Source: Streptomyces sp. SAI-135 (GTDB lineage: Bacteria; Actinomycetota; Actinomycetes; Streptomycetales; Streptomycetaceae). From it: 64,000 nucleotides of DNA. Below, in pieces: positions 33,529 to 41,848 of the stretch. The translations under genes and the position numbers were made by a program. Position 1 is the first letter of the stretch; the number at the start of each line of letters is the position of its first letter. The notes under the pieces are model-generated. The model was not told the DNA's origin. It saw nothing but the letters and a program-made list of their open reading frames with translations, and ran no database searches. The stretch lies in NCBI RefSeq assembly GCF_029893805.1, contig NZ_JARXYP010000002.1:8432001-8496000 (forward strand), given 5' to 3'.

Positions 33529-35196
33529 ATGGAGTACTACGACCTCGGCTCCCACGGCCGGCCCGTCAGCACCGACTCCGCCGAGGCCCAGCTCTGGTTC
33601 GACCGCGGCCTGGTGTGGACGTACGCCTTCCACCACGAGGAGGCCGTGGCCTGCTTCGAGAAGGCGGCCGCCGCCGACCCGGACTGTGCGATGGCCCACT
33701 GGGGCATCGCCTACGCGCTGGGCCCCAACTACAACAAGCCCTGGGAGTTCTTCGACGACCGTGACCTGGCCCGGACCGTCGAGCGCACCCACGCGGCCGT
33801 CGAGTCGGCGCACGAGAAGGCTGCCGTCCGGGCCACCGTGGTGGAGCGGGCCCTGATCGGCGCCCTGCGCGCCCGTTACCCGCAGGCCGAGCCCGCCGAG
33901 GACTGCGCGGTGTGGAACCCGCCGTACGCCGACAGCATGCGGGCCGTCCACGAACTCGCCCCGGACGACGCGGACGTGGCCGCCCTGTACGCGGACGCGC
34001 TGATGAACCTCACGCCCTGGCAGCTGTGGGACCTGCGCACCGGCGAGCCCGCCGCCGGCGCCCGCACCCGCGAGGCCCGGGCCGTCCTGGAACGATCGCT
34101 CGCCGGCGTCACCGGCCGCACCCACCCGGGCGTGCTCCACCTCTACGTCCACCTCATGGAGATGTCACCCACGCCGGAACTGGCCCTTCCCGTCGCGGAC
34201 CGGCTGCGCGGCCTGGTCCCGGACGCCGGGCACCTCCTGCACATGCCCTCGCACCTGGAGGTGCTGTGCGGCGACTACCGGCGGGTGGTGGCGGACAACA
34301 GCGCCGCGATCGCCGCCGACGAGAAGGCCCTGGAGCGGGGCGGAGCGATGAACTTCTACACGCTCTACCGCTCGCACAACCACCACTTCAAGATCTACGG
34401 GGCGATGTTCCTGGGCCAGTCGCAGACCGCCCTGGAGGCCGCCGCGCAGCTGGAGGCGTCCATCCCGGAGGAGCTGCTGCGGGTGGAGAGCCCGCCCATG
34501 GCCGACTGGCTGGAGGCCTTCCTCGCGATGCGCGTCCACGTCCTGATCCGCTTCGGCCGCTGGGCGGACATCCTGGACCTCCCGCTGCCCGCCGACCCGC
34601 GCCTGTACTGCGTGACGACCGCGATGCTCCACTACGCCCGGGGCGTGGCCTGCGCCGCCCTCGGCCGCATCACCGACGCCGAGCGCGAGCGCGCCCTGTT
34701 CCACCGCGCGGCCGGCGAGGTCCCCGGGACCCGGATGCTCTTCAACAACACGTGCGCCGACATCCTGGCGATCGCCTCCGCGATGCTGGACGGCGAACTC
34801 GCCTACCGCAAGGGCGAGTTCGACCTCGCCTTCGCGGCGCTGGAACGGTCGGTCGCACTGGACGACAACCTCCCCTACGACGAACCGTGGGGCTGGATGC
34901 AGCCCACCCGCCACGCCTACGGTGCCCTCCTGCTCGCACAGGGGCGCATCGCCGAGGCGGAGGCCGTCTACCGCGCCGACCTCGGCCTCGACGACAGCCT
35001 CCCGCGCCCGCTCCAGCACCCGGGCAACGTGTGGGCGCTGCACGGCCTCCACGAATGCCTGGTCCGCGGGAACAAGCACGGGGAGGCCCGGATCGTCGCC
35101 CAGCAGTTGCGGATCGCCGCCGCGCTGGCCGACGTACCGGTCGAGGCCTCCTGCTTCTGCCGCCTGGACACCGGCGCGCCGGACTGCTGCGAATAG
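33529..35196 (+). CDS. TPR-repeat protein
   Basis: The 555-residue cytoplasmic protein contains several TPR-like helix pairs (AQLWFDRGLVWTYAFHHEEAVACFEKAAAADPDC; ALAFHR and YRKGEFDLAFAALERSVALDDNL), as in the large tetratricopeptide proteins often found next to metabolic genes. It has no catalytic motif I can identify. Notable are the LYVHLMEMSP and HMPSHLEVL segments and the C-terminal Cys cluster (SCFCRLDTGAPDCC), which could bind metal. ATG 33529 follows GAGGAGCGG. The next gene (APH-fold kinase) starts 35 bp after the stop and may be in the same transcript. Confidence 0.75.
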   Translation: MEYYDLGSHGRPVSTDSAEAQLWFDRGLVWTYAFHHEEAVACFEKAAAADPDCAMAHWGIAYALGPNYNKPWEFFDDRDLARTVERTHAAVESAHEKAAVRATVVERALIGALRARYPQAEPAEDCAVWNPPYADSMRAVHELAPDDADVAALYADALMNLTPWQLWDLRTGEPAAGARTREARAVLERSLAGVTGRTHPGVLHLYVHLMEMSPTPELALPVADRLRGLVPDAGHLLHMPSHLEVLCGDYRRVVADNSAAIAADEKALERGGAMNFYTLYRSHNHHFKIYGAMFLGQSQTALEAAAQLEASIPEELLRVESPPMADWLEAFLAMRVHVLIRFGRWADILDLPLPADPRLYCVTTAMLHYARGVACAALGRITDAERERALFHRAAGEVPGTRMLFNNTCADILAIASAMLDGELAYRKGEFDLAFAALERSVALDDNLPYDEPWGWMQPTRHAYGALLLAQGRIAEAEAVYRADLGLDDSLPRPLQHPGNVWALHGLHECLVRGNKHGEARIVAQQLRIAAALADVPVEASCFCRLDTGAPDCCE

Positions 35197-35231
35197 GCTT
35201 CGTCAACTGGCCGACGAGGACGGGGACGTGC

Positions 35232-36203
35232 ATGCGGAACACGGGCGCGTTCATCGCGGACGCCTACGGACTGGGTGCGGGAACCTGGACGATGACGCCC
35301 GTCGCCCGCGGCGCCCTGGGACAGATCTGGAAGCTGTCCGGGAACGGCACCGCGTGGGCGGTGAAAGAACTGCTCTTCGAGAAGGACGAGCCGGACGTCG
35401 GCGCCGAGTCCGCCCTGCGGGACGCGGCCGGGACGCTGGGCGTGTCCGCGCCCCGTCTGCTGCCCGACCGCACCGGCGCCCGTGTCGTACGGCTTCCCGA
35501 AGGCTCCTGGACGAAGCTGTACGACTGGGTCGACGGCACCCCTGCCGACCCGTCGGACCCGGAGCTCCTGAGCTGGTGCGGCCGCACGCTCGCCCTCCTG
35601 CACCGGGCGGGCGAGGGCGCGAGCGGGACTCCGAGCGGCTGGTACGAGGAGTGCCCCCGGGACGTCGCATGGGCCGAACTCCTGGAGAAGGCCGAGCGTG
35701 CGGGCCTGCCGTGGGTGCGGGAGCTGGGAGCCTTCGTCGCCACGACCGCGGCGGAACTGGGACGGCACGTGTCGCCGTCGGCCCCCGGCGACGTGGTGAC
35801 CTCCCATCTCGACATGCGGCCGCACAACGTCCTGGTCGGCGCCGACGGGCCGGTCCTCCTCGACTGGGACAACGCCGGACCCGTCTCGGCCGAGCGGGAA
35901 CTCGCCCGTGCCCTGTACGTGTGGTCGGGCGGCGAGGACCTGGACACCGAGGCGGCGCGGCGCATCGTACGGGCCTACCGGGCGGCGGGAGGCCGGGCGG
36001 TCGTGAAAGGCGTGGACGCCTTCTCGATGCTGTTCGCGACCTTCCTCAACTACGTGTACGTGCAGGCCGGCTGCGCGGTCGATCCGGCGGTCATCGACGA
36101 GCAGCGCGCGTTCGCGAGCCGCGAGACCGCGCATCTGCTCGGCTGCCGGCCGGACGCGGCCACCGTGCTCCGGCTGACGGAGGCGGTGGATGCGGAGTGG
36201 TGA
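35232..36203 (+). CDS. Aminoglycoside phosphotransferase-family (APH) kinase
   Basis: The 323-residue protein has the eukaryotic-like kinase fold of the APH/choline kinase group: AWAVKELLFE (ATP lysine), the catalytic loop VTSHLDMRPHNVLVG (Brenner motif with HxDxxxxN) and the metal-binding LLDWDNAGPVS. The target may be a small metabolite; resistance is possible but not implied. GAGGACGGGG precedes ATG 35232. It follows the TPR gene and converges with the MFS transporter gene. Confidence 0.82.
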   Translation: MRNTGAFIADAYGLGAGTWTMTPVARGALGQIWKLSGNGTAWAVKELLFEKDEPDVGAESALRDAAGTLGVSAPRLLPDRTGARVVRLPEGSWTKLYDWVDGTPADPSDPELLSWCGRTLALLHRAGEGASGTPSGWYEECPRDVAWAELLEKAERAGLPWVRELGAFVATTAAELGRHVSPSAPGDVVTSHLDMRPHNVLVGADGPVLLDWDNAGPVSAERELARALYVWSGGEDLDTEAARRIVRAYRAAGGRAVVKGVDAFSMLFATFLNYVYVQAGCAVDPAVIDEQRAFASRETAHLLGCRPDAATVLRLTEAVDAEW

Positions 36204-36226
36204 TCCCGTCCGCCCCCCCCGTGGCC

Positions 36227-37585
36227 TCAGCCGGCCACGCGCTCCCGCAGGGGCTGATCCGACGGCACGCGCTTCGGCCGGGTGCGCGGGCCGAAGGCGG
36301 CCAGGACGATCGCGCCCGCCAGCCAGGTGCCCGCGATGAAGTAGAAGACGCTCTGGTAGCCGTGGCCGTTGTAGAGGGCCGCGACGATCAGGGGTCCGGC
36401 GGCGTTCGACAGGCGTCCCAGGCCGTAGGACACGCTGGTGCCCAGGGAACGGCCCCGGGTGTCGAACAACTCGGGGGAGTAGGCGTAGCCGAGGGCCGTG
36501 TAGCCGCGCTCGAAGAGGTTCACCAGGAAGCCGAACACCACGATGAGCAGCGGGTTGAAGGTCAGTCCGTACAGCAGACCGCACAGCGCGATGACCGTGC
36601 CGAAGGCGACCAGGCACCACTTGCGTTCGAACCGGTCGGTGACCAGGGCGGCGAGACAGGAGCCCAGCGGGGCGCCGACGGTGGTGAGGGCGACGTAGAA
36701 GACGGACTTCTCCACGCTGAAGCCCTCCTTGGCCAGCAGGGTGGGAGCCCAGCTGGAGTAGCCGAAGAAGCCGATGGTCTGGGTCACCCACAGCACGGTG
36801 AGCAGCAGGGTCGGCATCAGGTACTTCCGCTGGAGCAGCACCCGCAGCGAGGCCTTGGCCGCCGGGGCCTCCTCGACGGGCGGCGCCGGCTCGGGCAGCG
36901 GGCCCTTCTCGGCGGCGACGCGTGTCTCGATCTCCCGCAGGACCGCGTCCGCGGCGTCGTGGTCGCCGCGGCTCTCCAGCCAGCGCGGCGACTCCTTGAG
37001 GTGCCGCGTGAACAGGACGAGCAGCAGACCCAGCGAGCCCCACAGGTAGACCAGCCGCCACGACCAGTCGCTCAGCGGCACGACCGCGCTCGCGATGAGG
37101 TTGGTGGCCGGGGTGCCGCAGATCCCGATGACGATGGCGTACGCCTGGAACTTCCCGCGGACGGCCGACGGGTACATCTCGTTGACGTAGATCACCGCCA
37201 CGACGGTCATCGCCGCCAGCCCCGCGGAGGTCAGGACGCGGAACACGCCCAGCGAGGCGAGGTCCCAGGAGAACGCCGAGGCGAACGAGAACACCCCGAA
37301 GAACAGGGTGGTCAGCAGCAGGGTCCGCTTGCGGCCCCACCGGTCGGCCATGGTCCCGGCGACGACGGAACCGATGAACATGCCGACGAACGACAGGGAC
37401 GTGACGTAGGCGATCCGGTCGACGGTGAGGCCCCACAGGTCGATCAGCTTCGGGGCGGTGGTGGCGAAGGTGTTGATGTCGGCGAACTCGAAGAAGTACG
37501 CGAACGACACGGCGAGCAGGGTGACTTTGTGGAAGCGGGAGACCGGCAGCCGGTCCAGCCGGTTCAGCGCGTTGGCTCGTTGCAT
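36227..37585 (-). CDS. MFS transporter, aromatic-acid or sugar-acid type
   Basis: The 452-residue protein has about 12 predicted TM helices and the MFS motifs GTMADRWGRKRTLLL (loop 2-3) and LVTDRFERKW (loop 8-9), with a long cytoplasmic loop of Glu/Pro/Ala-rich sequence between the halves. It resembles the aromatic acid/H+ symporter and sugar porter branch. It is the last gene of the ligJ-ligI operon, 42 bp after ligI, so its likely cargo is the aromatic acid or 2-pyrone intermediate that those enzymes degrade. Confidence 0.82.
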   Translation of the reverse strand: MQRANALNRLDRLPVSRFHKVTLLAVSFAYFFEFADINTFATTAPKLIDLWGLTVDRIAYVTSLSFVGMFIGSVVAGTMADRWGRKRTLLLTTLFFGVFSFASAFSWDLASLGVFRVLTSAGLAAMTVVAVIYVNEMYPSAVRGKFQAYAIVIGICGTPATNLIASAVVPLSDWSWRLVYLWGSLGLLLVLFTRHLKESPRWLESRGDHDAADAVLREIETRVAAEKGPLPEPAPPVEEAPAAKASLRVLLQRKYLMPTLLLTVLWVTQTIGFFGYSSWAPTLLAKEGFSVEKSVFYVALTTVGAPLGSCLAALVTDRFERKWCLVAFGTVIALCGLLYGLTFNPLLIVVFGFLVNLFERGYTALGYAYSPELFDTRGRSLGTSVSYGLGRLSNAAGPLIVAALYNGHGYQSVFYFIAGTWLAGAIVLAAFGPRTRPKRVPSDQPLRERVAG

Positions 37586-37627
37586 GTGCGGCCCTTGTCG
37601 GAGTGGGAGGGGAAGGCGGGGACGTCC

Positions 37628-38545
37628 TCAGGCCTCGTCGGGCCAGTACAGGCGCGTCGGGTTGTCGACCAGCAGCCGCCGCTGCTGCTCCTCGGTGGGC
37701 GCGAGGTGCGGGATGTGGTCGACGAGGAGCCCGTCGTCGGGCATGTGGTCGGTGAGGTTGGGGTGCGGCCAGTCGGTGCCCCACAGCACCCGGTCGCCGA
37801 ACTCCTCGACGACCCGTCGGCCGAAGGGCACGACGTCGGTGTAGGCGTTGCGCTGACCGTCGAGGGCGGCGGGACCGGTGACGCTGAGGCGCTCGGGGCA
37901 GGTGACCTTCACCCACACGTCGTTGGCGTCGACGAAACGCAGGAAGCGGCTGAACTCCGGGCCGTCCACGGGCTGGGTGACGTCCGGCCGGCCCATGTGG
38001 TCCACCACGAGCGGTGTGGGCAACGAGGCGAAGAACCCTTCGAGTGCGGGCAGGTCGGCGCTCTCGAAGTACAGGACGACGTGCCAGCCGAGCGGGGCGA
38101 TCCTCTCGGCGATCGCGCGCAGGTCGTCCTCGGGTGAGGCGTCCACCAGCCGCCGGACGAAGTTGAACCGCACACCGCGTACGCCCGCCGAGTGGAGGGC
38201 TTGGAGTTCGGCCGCGTCGACGTCGGGCCGTACCGTCGCGACGCCCCGTGCGCGGTCCCCGGCAGCGCGGACGGCGTCGACCATGGCGCTGTTGTCGGCA
38301 CCGTGACAGGTGGCCTGCACGACCACGTTGCGCCTGATGCCCAAGTGGTCGCGCAGCGCGAAGAGTTGCTCCTTGCCGCCGTCGCAGGGCGTGTACTTGC
38401 GTTCCGGCGCGAACGGGAACCGCGCCTGCGGGCCGAAGACATGGCAGTGGGTGTCGACGGTGCCGGCCGGGAGCCGGAAGGAGGGGACGGTCGGGTCCGG
38501 GTGCCAGTCGAGCCAGCCGGGGGACTTGGGGGAGAGCAGGTGCAT
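37628..38545 (-). CDS. ligI: 2-pyrone-4,6-dicarboxylate hydrolase (LigI-like)
   Basis: The 305-residue amidohydrolase-superfamily protein has the LigI hallmarks: TVDTHCHVFGPQARFPFAPERKYTP, ALRDHLGIRRNVVVQATCHG, RGVRFNFVRRLVDASP, VVDHMGRPDV and the metal-site WGTDWPHPNLTDHMPDDG. LigI opens 2-pyrone-4,6-dicarboxylate to 4-oxalomesaconate in the protocatechuate 4,5-cleavage pathway. Metal requirements differ from typical amidohydrolases, as the family can act without a bound metal. ATG 38545 lies 5 bp after the ligJ stop, so the two are cotranscribed. No ligAB, ligC or ligK is present in this window. Confidence 0.85.
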   Translation of the reverse strand: MHLLSPKSPGWLDWHPDPTVPSFRLPAGTVDTHCHVFGPQARFPFAPERKYTPCDGGKEQLFALRDHLGIRRNVVVQATCHGADNSAMVDAVRAAGDRARGVATVRPDVDAAELQALHSAGVRGVRFNFVRRLVDASPEDDLRAIAERIAPLGWHVVLYFESADLPALEGFFASLPTPLVVDHMGRPDVTQPVDGPEFSRFLRFVDANDVWVKVTCPERLSVTGPAALDGQRNAYTDVVPFGRRVVEEFGDRVLWGTDWPHPNLTDHMPDDGLLVDHIPHLAPTEEQQRRLLVDNPTRLYWPDEA

Positions 38546-38550
38546 CCGGA

Positions 38551-39576
38551 TCAGCGCCCCTGTCGCCGCAGCAGGGCGTCCAGCCGCGGGTACACGGCAC
38601 GCGCGTTGTGCTCCTGGACGGCGGCCAGGTCGTCGGCGGGCAGCTTCGCGGCCTCGGCGTAGCGGCCGGTGTCGTCGAAGTGGTGGCCGGTGCACGGGTC
38701 GACGTCCCGGACGGCGCCGATCATCTCCGACGCGAACAGGATGTTCTTCGCGGGGACCACGTCGAAGAGCAGGTCGATGCCGGGCTGGTGGTACACGCAG
38801 GTGTCGAAGAAGACGTTGCCCAGGACGTGCTCCTCCAGCGGGGGTTTCCCCAGTGCCATCGCCAGGCCCCGGAAGCGCCCCCAGTGGTAGGGGACCGCTC
38901 CGCCGCCGTGCGGGATGACCAGCCGCAGGGTCGGGAAGTCGGTGAAGAGGTCGCCCTGGACGAGCTGCATGAACACCGTGGTGTCGGCGTTCAGGTAGTG
39001 GGCGCCCGTGGTGTGGAAGGCGGGGTTGACGCTCGTGCTGACGTGCACCATCGCCGGGATGTCGTACTCGACCATCTTCTCGTACACCGGGTACCAGGAG
39101 CGGTCGGTGAGCGGGGGAGCGGTCCAGTGGCCGCCGGAGGGGTCGGGATTGAGGTTCACCGCGACGGCGCCGTACTCCTCGACGCAGCGGATCAGCTCAG
39201 GGACGCAGGTGGCGGGGTCGACGCCGGGGGACTGCGGGAGCATCGCGGCGGGCGCGAACCGCTGCGGGTACAGGGCGGCTATGCGGTGGCAGAGCTCGTT
39301 GCAGACGGCGGCCCACGCGGCGGAGGTTTCCAAGCCGCCGATGTGGTGGGCCATGAAGGACGCGCGGGGCGAGAAAACCGTGAGGTCGATGCCGCGTTCG
39401 TCCATCAGCCGCAGCTGGTTCGGCTCGACGCTCTCCCGCAGCTCGTCGTCGCCGATCCGCAGGTCGGACGGGGCCGGGGCGGCGGTCCGCTCGCCCAGCG
39501 CGGCGATCTGCCGGGCCCGCCACGCCTCCAGCGCCGGGGGCGCGGTCGTGTAGTGGCCGTGACAGTCGATGATCAT
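38551..39576 (-). CDS. ligJ: 4-oxalomesaconate hydratase (LigJ-like)
   Basis: The 341-residue protein matches LigJ throughout: MIIDCHGHYTTAPPALEAWR, DDELRESVEPNQLRLMDERG, DLTVFSPRASFMAHHIGG, AAMLPQSPGVDP, NLNPDPSGGHWTAPPLTDR, VIPHGGGAVPYHWGRFRGLA, VYHQPGIDLL and LFASEMIGAVRDVDP. It is a zinc amidohydrolase-fold enzyme that hydrates 4-oxalomesaconate to 4-carboxy-4-hydroxy-2-oxoadipate. ATG 39576 has GGAGGT upstream at 9-nt spacing. It is first in the operon ligJ-ligI-MFS and divergent from a two-component system. Confidence 0.88.
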   Translation of the reverse strand: MIIDCHGHYTTAPPALEAWRARQIAALGERTAAPAPSDLRIGDDELRESVEPNQLRLMDERGIDLTVFSPRASFMAHHIGGLETSAAWAAVCNELCHRIAALYPQRFAPAAMLPQSPGVDPATCVPELIRCVEEYGAVAVNLNPDPSGGHWTAPPLTDRSWYPVYEKMVEYDIPAMVHVSTSVNPAFHTTGAHYLNADTTVFMQLVQGDLFTDFPTLRLVIPHGGGAVPYHWGRFRGLAMALGKPPLEEHVLGNVFFDTCVYHQPGIDLLFDVVPAKNILFASEMIGAVRDVDPCTGHHFDDTGRYAEAAKLPADDLAAVQEHNARAVYPRLDALLRRQGR

Positions 39577-39664
39577 GTGCTGCTACCTCCGTCATACGGT
39601 GTCGTCGTCGACGGGAGCAGCGTCGGACCAGGTCGGAGGCGTCGGGAGACCGCCCGGCGCAGAA

Positions 39665-39680
39665 CTAACGTCTCCTTAAC
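39665..39680. promoter_or_regulatory. Direct repeat CTAAC/TTAAC with 11-bp period in lig/response-regulator gap
   Basis: CTAAC (39665-39669) and TTAAC (39676-39680) are spaced one helical turn apart in the 207-bp divergent gap. OmpR/PhoB-family regulators bind such directly repeated half-sites, so this is a candidate site for the adjacent response regulator acting on ligJ. Single-site evidence only. Confidence 0.35.
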
Positions 39681-39783
39681 AGAGCGGCGGAGCGCACCGG
39701 AAGGTGGTCTACATTCGGACCCGGACCCATGCCTTCCGGACATGGGCGAGGCCGCGGCGGATGCAGGAGAGGAGGCGGGCGGC

Positions 39784-40446
39784 GTGGACATACTCCTGGC
39801 CGAGGACGACGACGGAGTGGCCGCCGCCCTGGTGGAGGTGCTCTACGACCACGGGCACGTCACCCGGCGGGTGCGGTACGGCCGGGACGTCCTGACCTAT
39901 CACCGCAGCGCAGATCTGCTCCTCCTCGACCTGGGCCTGCCGGACACCGACGGCCTGGACGTGCTGCGCCGGCTGCGGACGGTGAGCGACATGTCCGTGG
40001 TCGTGCTCACCGCACGCGGCGACGAGCGCTCCGTCGTGCGCGGGCTGCGGCTCGGCGCCGACGACTACCTCGTCAAGCCGGTCCGCCTCAAGGAGCTCCT
40101 CGCCCGTATGGAGGCCGTCACCCGCCGCAGCGTGGCCCGTGGCGGCCCGCCGTCCCTGCCCACGGTCCGGGTCGGTGACGTGGAGGTCGACCTGGACGCC
40201 CGCCGGGTCCGGGTGGCCGGGTCGGGGATCCAGCTGACCACCAAGGAGTTCGACGTCCTCGCCGTCCTCGCCGCCAGGGCGGGCACCGCCGTCAGCCGCG
40301 AGCAGCTGCTGGACGAGGTGTGGGGTGACGCCTACCAGTCCGTCTCCCGCTCGCTCGACGTGCACCTCACTCAGCTGAGGACCAAGCTGGGGCGCCCCGA
40401 CCTGCTCACCACGATCCGCGGCTTCGGCTACCGCTTCGGCGACTGA
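39784..40446 (+). CDS. OmpR/PhoB-family response regulator
   Basis: The 220-residue protein has a receiver domain (ILLAEDDDGVAAALVEVL, phospho-acceptor Asp49 in LLLDLGLPDTDG, and LGADDYLVKPVRLKELLAR) and a C-terminal winged-helix DNA-binding domain (LTTKEFDVLAVLAARAGTAV, RSLDVHLTQLRTKLG, ITIRGFGYRFG-type end). GTG 39784 is preceded by GGAGAGGAGG; an upstream in-frame ATG at 39742 would add 14 unconserved residues. It is divergent from the ligJ-ligI-MFS operon and followed by its kinase 10 bp later. Confidence 0.9.
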   Translation: MDILLAEDDDGVAAALVEVLYDHGHVTRRVRYGRDVLTYHRSADLLLLDLGLPDTDGLDVLRRLRTVSDMSVVVLTARGDERSVVRGLRLGADDYLVKPVRLKELLARMEAVTRRSVARGGPPSLPTVRVGDVEVDLDARRVRVAGSGIQLTTKEFDVLAVLAARAGTAVSREQLLDEVWGDAYQSVSRSLDVHLTQLRTKLGRPDLLTTIRGFGYRFGD

Positions 40447-40456
40447 GGAACCGCAC

Positions 40457-41848
40457 GTGCGTACCAGGGTCCAGGCCGTGCTGCTGATGTTCGGGGTGCT
40501 CGCGGTGGCCGCGTTCGCCGTCCCGCTGCTGCTGTTCACCGCCTCCGACCGCACCCAGCAGCTCGTCCTCGCCCGCAGTTCCGACCTCGACCGCTTCGCC
40601 TCCCTCATGGACCAGGCCGCCCGTACCGGAGACACCTCCGCGCTCACCGCGGAGGCCCGCCGCTACACCCAGCTCTACGGCGAACCCCTCGTGGTCACCG
40701 ACACCCGCCGCCGCCCGGTCGTCGAGACCGGTGGCATGCGGGCTTCGGACCCCGGGGTGGCGCGGCTGGTCGCCGCGGCCCTGCGCAACCAGACCGCGCA
40801 CCCGACCGGCTCGCTGCATCCCTGGTCACGGGGCCACCGGATGTTCGCCGAACCCGCAGGCACCGGCACCCAGGTCTCCGGAGCGGTCGTGCTGCGTGCC
40901 TCGGTCGGCACGGCGGCGGACGACATCACCTGGCGGTGGAGCGCCGTGCTGGCCGGCACCGCCCTGGTCGCGCTGGCCTGCACGGTCCTCGCCCGGGCCG
41001 CGACCCGCTGGGTGGTCAGCCCCCTGCGCCGCCTCGACCGCGCCGTCGGTCAACTGGCCGCGGGCCTGCCGCCCGACCAGACCCGGGCCGGCGGGCCGCC
41101 GGAACTGCGTCTGCTGGCGACCGGCTTCAACCGGATGGCGAGCGCGGTCACCGCCGCCCTGGAACAGCAGCGACGGCTCGTCGCCGACACCTCCCACCAG
41201 ATGCGCAACCCCATGGCCGCCCTCCGGCTGCGGGTGGACGCCCTCTCCGCCCACCTGCCCGCCTCGGCGGACCGCACCTATCAGGGCGTCACCACGGAAC
41301 TCGAACGGCTCGAGACCCTTCTCGACGACATGCTCACCCTCGCCACCGCCGAGCACCGCGCCGGGGAACTCACGGTCACCGACCCCCTCGACGCCCGCTG
41401 CGACGCCGCCGAGGTCGCCCTCACCCAGCACCGGTTGTGGCACCCGGTGGCCCACCGGGCAGGCGTCGACCTGACCGTCACGGCCGGCACTCCCGCCTCA
41501 GCGGCCTGCACCGACCGCGAACTGGCCCAGATCACGGACGTCCTCGTCGACAACGCCATCAAGTACGCGGGACCCGGCGCCCACGTCGAACTGCGCTGCA
41601 CCACCGAGGGCCCGCACACCGTCATGACCGTCACCGACGACGGCCCCGGCCTCACCCCCGACGAGCTCCGGCAGGCCACCACCCGCTTCTGGCGCTCGGC
41701 CCGCCAGAACGGCACCTCCGGCACCGGACTGGGCCTCGCCATCGCCGAACAGCTCCTGGCCGGAAGGGGCGGCCGCCTCGAACTGACCCCGGCACACCCG
41801 CGCGGCCTGACGGCCAGAGCGGTTCTGCCGGGCGGAGGATCCCGGTGA
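40457..41848 (+). CDS. Membrane sensor histidine kinase
   Basis: The 463-residue protein has TM1 (about 7-27), an extracytoplasmic region of about 130 residues, TM2 (about 160-180), HAMP-like segment, and the kinase core with the acceptor His247 in VADTSHQMRNPMAALRLRVD, N box DVLVDNAIKYAGPG, and G boxes DDGPGLTPDEL and GTGLGLAIAEQLL. The extracytoplasmic domain is TctE-like in size. It is the partner of the upstream response regulator. Its stop overlaps the GTG of the TAXI binding-protein gene, which therefore is expected to be made in step with the kinase. Confidence 0.9.
   Translation: MRTRVQAVLLMFGVLAVAAFAVPLLLFTASDRTQQLVLARSSDLDRFASLMDQAARTGDTSALTAEARRYTQLYGEPLVVTDTRRRPVVETGGMRASDPGVARLVAAALRNQTAHPTGSLHPWSRGHRMFAEPAGTGTQVSGAVVLRASVGTAADDITWRWSAVLAGTALVALACTVLARAATRWVVSPLRRLDRAVGQLAAGLPPDQTRAGGPPELRLLATGFNRMASAVTAALEQQRRLVADTSHQMRNPMAALRLRVDALSAHLPASADRTYQGVTTELERLETLLDDMLTLATAEHRAGELTVTDPLDARCDAAEVALTQHRLWHPVAHRAGVDLTVTAGTPASAACTDRELAQITDVLVDNAIKYAGPGAHVELRCTTEGPHTVMTVTDDGPGLTPDELRQATTRFWRSARQNGTSGTGLGLAIAEQLLAGRGGRLELTPAHPRGLTARAVLPGGGSR

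Noticed and set aside
35232..36203. Aminoglycoside resistance gene
   Set aside because: The APH fold is shared by many metabolic kinases, and nothing nearby suggests an antibiotic cluster.
34968..38600. 1210-residue minus-strand and 1071-residue plus-strand open frames
   Set aside because: They cross several well-supported genes on both strands, and their composition is typical of shadow frames.
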